From positions 1-13,918 of the forward strand of contig JAUXFU010000003.1 in assembly GCA_030622705.1 (NCBI GenBank): DNA of 13,918 nucleotides, in the 5' to 3' direction. A program made the position numbers and the translations under genes. Below are positions 1-9,800 of the stretch, piece by piece. Source of the stretch: Candidatus Omnitrophota bacterium. GTDB lineage: Bacteria > Omnitrophota > Koll11 > Gygaellales > JAHJCI01. Under the pieces are notes generated by a model. That model worked only from the letters and a program-made list of their open reading frames with translations, was not told the origin of the DNA and made no database searches. Position 1 is the first letter of the stretch. Every line of letters begins with the position of its first letter.

Positions 1-849
1 TATATAATAATTCATCCGGAGAAAGCTCTTCTTGTCCTTGCCTTTCCCTGGTTGCTTCATTCAGCACTCCCGCGATTTTACTTCCAGGAAGGGAAAGTTC
101 GCCTTCTATACCCATAAATATATCCTTTAATTTTTGTCCTGCAGTTGGTGATTGTTTTTTGGAAACATGTGTCAGCTTCCTATATAACCATCCGTCAAAC
201 AACCCTAAAACCAAAAGCCCAGCCAGAACTGCATTTCTTTTCACAGCCTCACTTATTCTTTCAGCCACAAATCGTTCTGCCCCGCTCTTGGCTCTACTAA
301 CTGCCCCTTTCACCCTCTCAACTGCTCCCTTAACTACCCTGACAGCGGCGGTGTATACTTTGTGCAGATCTTCTGTTAGGAACAAAACCCCATTAAAAGT
401 CAGGGGCATGCCAAAGAAGGCGCCGTAGGACGCTGGCTTACTTCCGTCACGGCTGTCTTCTCCTTGGAGGCCTGTTGCCTTAGAAACCTCCATAGCACTT
501 TCTTCTTCATTTTTAATTTGTTTCTTTAAACTATTGAAAAGATTTAAAGGATCTGCTTTCTTGTATAGCCGGCAAAAAGCGCATTCACCGCATAAAGGCT
601 CAGGAGTTTTCATAACTTCGTTAATGATCTCTAAGGCTTTCCCTTCAGGCATCAAGAAAATATTATTCCATTTTGTATCCTCACTCATATCTTTAATGTC
701 ATCTAATAATACCGCCTCCAAAGCGGCTCTTTCTATCAAATGGGCCTGATGAGAATTCCTTCCATATTTAGTTATGGCTACCGCGTACTCAGAAAAATAT
801 AAGGGGATACCTTTCCAAAACGATACCTCATCCTTGTGTTTCCACAATT
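1..849 (-). other. Giant protein: soluble tail with Cys cluster, amphipathic helix and last membrane helix (res. about 4358-4639)
   Basis: A mostly helical soluble stretch leads to PLCGECAFCRLYKK, a C-x2-C-x2-C cluster (residues 4443, 4446, 4449; bases 592-572) that could bind metal or form disulfides. A short strand-like GAFFGMPLTFNGVLFL follows. Then comes a long helix with repeated Val-Lys-Gly-Ala and Val-Glu-Arg units (VRVVKGAVERVKGAVSRAKS), apparently amphipathic and leading into a single membrane helix (NAVLAGLLVLGLFDGWLY, about 235-180). That helix resembles the ALAGLAVL end of repeat C; 12 bases (aagcccagccag) are shared. The frame is still open at base 1. Confidence 0.5.
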
Positions 850-3800
850 CCTTCAATAATCCTGCTTTCACTCCAGCTAAACGCCAACCGCCGGTTGTCA
901 TATCAAAAAGTAATTCAAGGGGAAGCGCGATTAAAGCCATAGGAAATCCGAATAAAGAAAGAATATTATTAAAAATCTTAGTTGGTTTTCTAAATATCTC
1001 TCTCCAGTCTATCACCGTGTCTATACTTTTGGCTAAAATGCTGCATCCATTGAATCGTGCAAAGATATTATAACGCAAGACTTCAGACTCATCCTTAGTC
1101 ATAGTGAGCAGATAAGAAAAAGAATAGCTATAGAAAAAGAGGGCTAGTAATCCAGCCATAAATCCTTTAAGAGCCACATTATCCACAAGACCAAGCAATG
1201 CTAATAGCCCTCCAGCTGAAATTATATCCCCCATGATAATATTTCCCTGGAACATATATTTGTCTATAATATTTCCCTTCGCTATTTTTTCGAAATTCGT
1301 AAATGTCGAATAAAGAAGATTAAATGTTTGTAAACCTGCCCAGCCGAAGAAAAATGCAACTCCCGTTGCCACGACAATATCATCATTTATCATTGACAAA
1401 TATTCTCTATAAATTAAAGTATAAATTAAAGTCCCTGCACCAAACATAGCTAGCTTGACGCCAAAAAAGGTGATAGTATCCTTAGCTGCCTTCATCTTAC
1501 CGGTTATCCACTGTGCAGTAGCTTTTGCCTTGGTTATTGTTGGCTCGGCGGTTTTAACCCCTTGACCCCCGTCAGAGACACCTTTCAATCCCCCAACCAC
1601 TCCCAAAACCGCAAGCCCAGCCAGGGCTGCGGGGAGACGCAGCCCCTTCTTATCCAGCGAACTGCCTGCTTGAACCATTGAGGCAATAGGTTGGGATGTT
1701 GTTTTGTCTATCAAGTTCCAGTGAACCGCGGATTTTATTTGCATCCATCTCCCTGAGAAGTTCCCAACTCCCGGCACGGCCGTTGCGAGCATAGACACGA
1801 CCCTCTCCATTACCGAATACAAGAAAGAGCCGAGTCTTTCCGTAGGGTTCTCCGTTGCCGTTCTCGCGTGCACAGGCAAAGACTGTATTTTCGTGCTTAA
1901 ATATAACAATATGCTCAAGCTTAAGCTCGGAATAATGAATTTTAACCATGATACACCTCCCTTAATTACCCCCGCCAGCAGGCCTAAGGCCGCAGGAACA
2001 TAGCTATTTCTAATACCAAGATTATCAATCTGCTCTTTGCAGGCGTTTGTTTCAGCTTCTACTCCGTATTTGTCTGCCTGATTTGGCGCTATTTCCGGGG
2101 TAATACCGGGCAATTCAGAGAGATCGCTTGTCTGAATCCTTCTTCTGCTAATCATAGTTCCTAATACCCCGGCTACTCCTATAACTCCTCCAACGGATGC
2201 TAAAATTAAAGGATCTATCATATTCAAAGGCAACATTCCTGTTTGGTACGTAAGAGTTATAAAATTCACTATACAGTGAAACGCCATAGAAGGAATTAAA
2301 GAACGTGTCCTTTCATATAAAAGAGCAGCTAACATTCCAAAAGCAAAGAGATAAAATTGAGGGGTTATTACAACAGAAAACAAATCAATCAGGTATAGAT
2401 CAACCTCACTACTCGCTAATTGATTCAAATGAAGACCAGCAAAAATAATCGAAGAAACAATTGATGCCTTGATGGCACTAAAATTTAGTCTATCCCTTAA
2501 AAATAGTTTATGCAGAGCTCCCCTACACAAATACTCCTCTATAATTGGCAATACGAAAGCCCCCATTACTAATATTGTTAAAGGAGTATTTGTCTCAAAA
2601 AGAAAGTACACCCCAATAGCAACAACTATTAGCACCAATTTCGACGTAATAAAATCCATTTTTTTTGTTTGGGCAAACAAACCTTTACTCCAGGTTCCTT
2701 TTACATTTCTATGCACCCACGATAATAAAAACCCTGCTACTCCACTTATTGCAGTCCATTCAACAAGATTGAATATCGAACCAGACATTGCCATCGTATA
2801 TACGCCTGTTAAAACAGCCCCTATGCCTCCGGCAATAAGGTGCTTCACATTAGGATTTATTTCTCTTTTAATTGGCGATGTCCCTTGATTCTCTTCTACT
2901 ACTAATAACCTCGACTCACCTTCTGCCTTGGTTATTGTTGGCTCAGCGTATTTAACCTTTTTATTCCCACCAAAGCCAAACAGCACCAAGACCGCAAGCC
3001 CAGCCAGGGCTGCGGGGAGACGCAGCCCCTTAGAACTGTCTGCTTGAACCGTTGAGGCAATAGGTTGGGATGTTGTTTTGTCTAGCAAATTCCAGTGAAC
3101 CGCGGATTTTATTTGCATCCATCTCCCTAAGAAGTTCCCAACTCCCGGCACGGCCGTTGCGAGCATAGACACGACCCTCTCCATTACCGAATACAAGAAA
3201 GAGCCGAGTCTTGCCGTTAACTTCTCCGTTGCCGTTCTCGCGTGCACATGCAAAGACTGTATTTTCGTGCTTAAATATAACAATATGCTCAAGCTTAAGC
3301 TCGGAATAATGAATTTTAACCATGATACACCTCCTTTATTAGTTCTACCGTCAGGGACTTGAGGCTTTCCAACAGCCCCTGATGTAACCCCTGCCGTTGT
3401 TTCCCCTGCCACTAAAGAAAAGGACAACAGTATTGTTCTCAATATTATTCCCGATATAACCCCCAATATTACTCCAAATAAAACAGCCCCGGCTACTCCT
3501 ATAAAGACTTGATTCCCCACCAGCCACGGAGAGGGTGAGCCAAGTGGAGCTAAGCCGGGGCCAATAAATCCCGCCCCTTCTACGCAGTAGCGTAAAATTA
3601 GGGTAAGAAGATACGGGATAAATACAACAGCCGCTGCAACAGAAAATATCCTTCCGGCCACGGACAGGAGGCTACGCAGCGGCCTGGGTAAAGCTGCTGA
3701 ATTAATCTTATTGATTACTAAAGATAAGAAATCTTTTATAGCTGAAGATAACTGAGCTAATAATGGCTTTAATGATTGCAGGTGTTGTATCCAAGATTTA

Positions 3801-6800
3801 ACCGCGGAGAATTTACGCAGAAAAGTAGTAATAACAGGCGGCGGGTCTCGCGCAGGCCGAGCCTCCCTAATCTGTCCTAATAGTACCACCGTTCCTAATA
3901 GGGCAAGACCGGTTAAACCAGGCTCCGGCAGGACGATGTTAGCTGCCAAATCCATTGCTGCGCCTAATCCGTCTATCATAGTAACTACGGCACCCAAACC
4001 AAATATAAACGGAAGAATGGAGATTGAAAGTAGACGATTAACGGAATTTTGTTGTAAGACCCGGTTCAATTCCTCAGCAGCAAATCTGTGGTCGAATTTT
4101 CTCCCAAGTTTAAGCACCAATCTAGACATTTGCTCTTTTAGCCTAGAATTAGTTAAAAGTGCAATCACATAGTTAGAAAAGGCAGCGTAGTTACCTGCTA
4201 CGAATATACCATCCCTACCCTCTAAGTCGGGTTTTATCCCCCAGACAGCCAAAGGCGTGGCAACAATCGGCAACCCGCAAGCAGCAGCCTCCAGTAATTT
4301 CCCCCTGAAGCCCGTGCCCAGCTCAATTGGAGCAACAAGAACATCGCTGTTGCGGTACCGTTTAAGTACCTCGCCTTTACTCCCTCCATCTTCTATAATC
4401 ACATTTTCATACTGATCCCGCAAATCAAGTAATTCCTGCGGAGGATTGTGCCCGATTGCGTAAAATTTCGCATCAGGGACAACTGCTAAGATTTTGTCCC
4501 AACAGTTATCTAAAAAGTTTTTCACTGCATCAACATTTGGATCATGCTCGAAATTTCCCAAATATAGGATATTTTTAGTGCTTCCCTCTCCTGGCTTCTT
4601 CTCTATCGGCGTGTAAAATTCCGTGTCAACCCCGTGAGGCACTACCGAGATTTTATTCTCCAGTCTTTGCCTATAGTCTATCAAAACATCCCTATCTTCA
4701 GGAGTTAATGTTAAAATCCTATCAGCAGCGTCGTACATCTTAAACTCGTAATTAAATAAATCCCTTAATGTATCCTCGCTAATAACTTCACCTTTTTCGA
4801 CTCTCAGGTTGTGTGCCTTTGTATAACATTCGTGTACCGAAATCACACTCATAGTATCTGCAGGAATATGCTTGCGATTTGCCTCTATGTATTGCCCCAT
4901 CATTGTGTAGTCTGCAATAACGGCATCGAAATGCTCCTCGCTGAGTGTTGATATGAATGCCTCTTCAACTTTCTCATTATATCCACCGTCTCCTGCAAGA
5001 AACATCTCTGGTCTATTCAATTTTTCAGAAAGTCGCTCTATTTCCTCATCGCTTCTTTCGTTACGCGACGTAATGCGGATAATCTTCTCGCAGAAAGGCT
5101 CAAGGCTTGTATCTGTTTTATCCTCTATGCCTGGAAAAGAAAAATTAGGTAGGAAAGGAGAAAAAGATACAACAGATAAGGCTACGCCCAAACCATCATT
5201 CCACACCATTCCAAGAGAAACTATAATCGCAGCAATGCCTGGAGGTAACAGCAACATCCAGTCCAACCCCCCGCCCATACCCACCAACACCTGAGACAAC
5301 GCCCCCAGGAAAACAGCCAGCGCCTCGGCTAAGCCTAAGGGAAAATCAAGAAACAAAATGGGCATAAGGATGAACATGCAAAAAACATTAATATTAAACT
5401 CCTCTCGCCTAATAGCCTCATCTAAAGAATCTATGGCTAGCTGTTTTTTAAGATCTTCGACTTCATCAGGCCCACTCGATAAAGAGGTAATCATATAATT
5501 CATTAACTTAACGTAATTCTTCGCAGAAATCACTAAAGCTCTATTTACCACTCCCTCGCTGATTTTCCTCCTCTTGCATTCTTCTATAAAGAAAGTATGC
5601 ACGAACTCAAGAAATCCACAAGGAAGAATTGCATTATCTCTAAATATCCACGCAGCCCTATTTAAAACCAATCTATACTGCACAGGACTAATCAAAACCC
5701 CTGCAATAGCAGGTATTGTTTTCTTAAATGTATTATCTAACTGCAGGCTATGTGTAACGCTAATATAATCTACAGTTGCCTCCAGTTTTTCTTTAAATGC
5801 CTCATCTGTAGAGGATTCATTCGAAAGCGCCAATAAAGCTTCAAGAAAAGATTTGTAAGGCCCAAATCTATATCTGTTTATCAATTCCCTCATAGCGTCT
5901 AAAACTAATACTGCCCGGTTAACATTCCATCTTAAACACTTACCTAATTTCTTAAGTATCTCCTCCTTTATATACTCCCTTTTATCCCCATACCCTGCTT
6001 TATCTGCCGCCTCCAGTAATTCCTCAATTGAATTTATCAGCCTACCACTATCTTTTCCCTTTAAAGCTGGCCACTTAGTTAAAACCTCAACCACTAAATT
6101 GGCTTTATAATTCGCAACCGATAAAAAGTCCTTTACCTCTTTTCTCTGGCCGGCTTTAGTTTTATAATCATTCATTGCCGCTCTGAGAAATGTCTCAGCT
6201 TCTTTCCAACCTAGTGCGTTTTTAACTGCCTTAAAAATGACCTTGGAGTTAAAATTGAGATCCACCAAATGATACACAATAAACTCGTATGCAGTTACTC
6301 TTTTAACGTCTAACTCAGTCAATACAATAGTGTCAAACGTTACCATTATGTTGTAATTAAAGCGGCGGACCATTAGACCCCTTCCATCTCTCTCGGTATA
6401 TTTCCACATTCGGATAATCAACTCCAAATATTCATTATCCCTACTATCAACACTAGTACGGAATTGGCCAAGTGCTATTCCATCAATTTTTTGCACCGCT
6501 ATAACAGGCCCACGAATACCATAACATTCCGGAATATTATTGGGAAACTTCAAATGAAATTTCTCCATAAGCTCTTTTTGCCTACTGAATGCATCCAGTC
6601 CATAAATTAAAGAATATCTTTCATTCACCTGCTTGGCATTTAAATACAACCAAATGACAAATTCCTCCTGCCTTCCAGATACAGTAGTAATGCTAACAAG
6701 ATAAACCCCAAAATGCACTCCTACGCTCTTATCAGGCTCATCTATATAATCGATAAATATAGGTAAAACATATGATTCGTTAATACCCCTCTTTCTTAAA

Positions 6801-9800
6801 ACATCCTCGATAAGGCGTTGCTTAATCAGATAATTATAAATGGTTTCTGAAATTCTATTAAAATGGCCTGCGGTTTTTACCTTTTCCCCCCATTTTATCT
6901 CCGGCATAGATTCTTCGTTAATAAGCATTCTTGATTCACGCCTATGTCTAACAACCCCTAATCCAAAAGGCAAGACTATTAATAAATCAAGGAGGGGAAT
7001 TCCAATAGATAAAGGTGCAATAAACAAGGTAAATGCTGTCGCAACCACAGCCAAAGAAACTACTCCTATTAAAGGAGAAATACCCTTAAAGCTAAACTCC
7101 ACCTTACTCTTGTAGGCTTTAAAGACATAAAATAACTTAACATTAACAGCCGCCGCGAATAAAACTTCTAACCGGCCATGGTCGGATGAACGCGGCGGCT
7201 TGATTAAAGCTCTTATTTTATTGATTACTGAAGAGAAGAACCGCTTTTTAGCTGAAGATAGCTGAGGTAATAATAGCTTTGATGATTTCAGGTGTTGTAT
7301 CTGAGACCTAAGCTTGGAGAATTCACGCATAAAAAGATCGATGATAGCCGACGGCGGGCTTCGTGCAGACCACCCCCCCCTGATCTGTCCTAACAGCACC
7401 GCAGTACCTATAACAGCCATACCACCCAAACTAAGCTCCGGCAGAGCAACAGAAACTGCCAAATCCATTGCTGCGCCTAATGTGTTTATCATAGTAGCTA
7501 CGACACCCAAATCCAATGTAGTCAATCCCAAAATAGACAAACCAAAGCCATCAACTAAACTAAATAACGCCATAGCAAATATAAAAGAAAATAAACAGTT
7601 AAAATCAGACCCCTCTTTTAAAATATCTTGCTTTATTAATATTTCAGCTACTTCTTTATTTCTTGCCTCATATATCTGCTCTCTTGTCCCATATACACCG
7701 CCTTTCTCATCCGCATATAACACAATATCATGCCGCTCCAACGCCTCAAGAACATCTGTACTTATTTCTCCCAAAGGTTCGTGTTGCGTATTTAGCCTGA
7801 GGAACTTCTCTTTGTTTTTTAATTCCTGTTCTTTGATACCCTCTAATTTAGCCGGCCAAAGTATAATTCTATCGCCGGCGCTATAACCCCCACCCTTAGC
7901 AACTAATAACTCCTGTCTGAGAGAATCATAATATATGATAATTGGCTTGGCTAATTTATGCTGCATTCTTACTCTGAGTACCTCAAGTTGTTTTTGAGAA
8001 ATCCAGAGTTTCCCCTTACCAACTTCACAACTCAAATCGCCATCTTTCGCTTCAGCCCATTTGTAGGCTTCTTCTCCTTCTTGAATCCTTTTCTCTGCCT
8101 CTTCAGTAGTAAGAACCGGCAAAATTTCTATCAGGCCCCTGCAACCTGTCACAACCCTGTATTCTTGCCCGTCCTTATTTATTTTCCTTTTTGCCTTCCG
8201 TGTTATAAATACAAATCCCGTATACCTCTTGCCAAAAGAAATCTTGCGCAGCGTAATTCTCCAAAACTCCTCAACTCTTCTGTATTCATCTCTTAGCGCC
8301 TTGCGTTGAATCTCGTGAGCGCGTGTAACCATAGCATGCCAAGCTGCTTCCTCTGTAGCTTCCTCAGAAACCCTTAACTCAGCGGCCTCTGCTGTTGTCT
8401 GGCGTAAAACTCCCTGAATATTCTTAGCTATCTCATCTACATTATCCTGTGAGACAGCTCCGACTACCGGAAGCCTCAAGCCTAATGCCCTCTCTATCTC
8501 TGACTTTTGCTTGCTGAACCCAATAATTATAATCGGCTTGCCCTCAACCGGCACAACTACTGACCTCGCCCGCCTGGTCTCCTTACCCCGCATCATATCG
8601 CGCGGCGGGATACACGCAGGCATACCGTTTATAAGCCGCCCAATAGTAAAGGCCAAAAGCCCTAACCTTAGTTCAAAACCACCCTGCCGGCAAAGCCAAT
8701 CACGGTTCTCAAGAAAACTGTCTGTTGTTAAAACCGTAAATTCCTTCTCATGCAGTTCCTGCATTAACTCAGAAATCCTTCGGGCTGAAAGCCCACTCTG
8801 AAAACCCTCCTTATCCCGGTCAATCCATTGGTCAACCTCAAGAAAGCAAACCGGGTTATTTTGGTTCAAACTCTCTGATATTTCCGGCTGTTTCTCCAAT
8901 AACTGCCTTATTTCAGATTTTAGGTGCGAATCTTGAACCCAGTTTTCTACCTCGCACAAAATCCCATAAACATAATCCTTCAGCAGTATATTCTGAGGCG
9001 CTTTGTAGTTTTTCTGGCTAATGAATTCAATCAGCAATCTGCCAAAGGAATTAATGTGTTTAAAGGCATTAGTTGATAAATAGAGTATTGCCAATGAATG
9101 CAGGGCTGCCTCCTGAACCGCAGGATTAGTATCGTTAGATAAAACTTCTTCAAGACGCCTTAGTAATTCCGGGGTAGCATAATTAACCTCTCCGAGAGCC
9201 TTAACCGCGTTTATAATAACAACCCCGTTTACCTCCTCATTGCGATGCTGCGCCTTTTGAATCAATGCCCTGATAATATTCCCTATATTTTCATCAGAAG
9301 CATCCGTTGTGTAATCAGGATATTCCCGGAATAAAAACATTATCGCTTCAGCCACATAAGCCAACACCCAGGCTGACTCCTCTTTTCCTGAGGTCAAAAC
9401 CCTTCCTAATACATGCATTGATTGACGCTGCCTAAACTCCCTGATCCCACGAGCAGCAGCGCCGCGGGCTACCTCATTTTTGTGTGTAGTAAGTATCTTA
9501 TGATAATGCTCAATAATACTCTGTATATTATCGTCGCCTATATAATCCTTAACCTGCCCTAATATTCGCACCGCGGCCTTAACTACCCAGGGATCAGAGT
9601 CACCCAGCCTTTTTATTAAAAACTTAAGTATTTCTTTATCCCTTTCATCTCCAAATCTCTCTTGTAACCTAATTATACCCACAAATAGATATCCTAAGAT
9701 ATTGATTAGCTGCTCTCGCTCGCCAAAGTATTCTACGGTAGATTGGCTATTGGAATCAAAGAGAAGACGCTCAAAATCCTGCTTATAATGATTCACCAGG

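Larger units (their letters stand above)
1527..1960 (-). repeat. Repeat C, copy C1 (cassette with nested ORF)
   Basis: The counterpart of C2, placed 1,374 nt further along the gene and in the same giant frame. It runs from GGAGG (1956-1960) through the nested ORF and the hairpin (1624-1645) to about 1604, and a 20-base identical block follows at 1527-1546. Relative to C2 it has a 9-nt in-frame insertion around the nested stop. The giant frame reads VSWLKFIIPSLSLSILLYL at the start and KGLRLPAALAGLAVLG, then EPTITKAKA, at the end. Confidence 0.9.
2925..3334 (-). repeat. Repeat C, copy C2 (cassette with nested ORF)
   Basis: A direct repeat of C1: nearly identical from the GGAGG at 3330-3334 through the nested ORF and the hairpin at 3007-3028 to about 2986. 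After a variable gap a 20-base identical block follows at 2925-2944 (copy in C1 at 1527-1546). In the giant frame it reads GGVSWLKFIIPSLSLSIL, a membrane helix, then a polar part and KGLRLPAALAGLAVL. The two copies differ by 11 substitutions and one 9-nt indel over the core, far less than the surrounding sequence. Confidence 0.9.

Noticed and set aside
1624..1645. Intrinsic terminator
   Set aside because: The stem is good but no T-run follows on the transcribed side, and the giant frame continues through it.
2469..2888. Plus-strand open frame of 139 codons
   Set aside because: It is antisense to the CPBP domain, whose catalytic motifs are clear on the other strand, so this is a shadow.
1527..3334. 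Insertion sequence or transposon for repeat C
   Set aside because: No transposase, terminal inverted repeats or target-site duplication could be seen; only a repeated RBS-ORF-hairpin unit is supported.
4050..5135. Separate glycosyltransferase gene
   Set aside because: The N-terminus of the family is missing, there is no start with an RBS, and the frame is continuous with the linkers on both sides.
7314..7886. Plus-strand open frame of 190 codons
   Set aside because: It lies antisense to linker A2 and the adjacent domain. The translation is Ser-, Pro- and Ile-rich low-complexity sequence typical of a shadow, with no RBS and no recognisable motif.
8511..8801. Other plus-strand open frames (here, and near 159, 534, 774, 3936, 4953, 5574, 6840, 7958, 11838, 12672, 12847 and 13623)
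   Set aside because: All are antisense to the continuous giant frame, lack convincing ribosome binding sites and have shadow-like composition.
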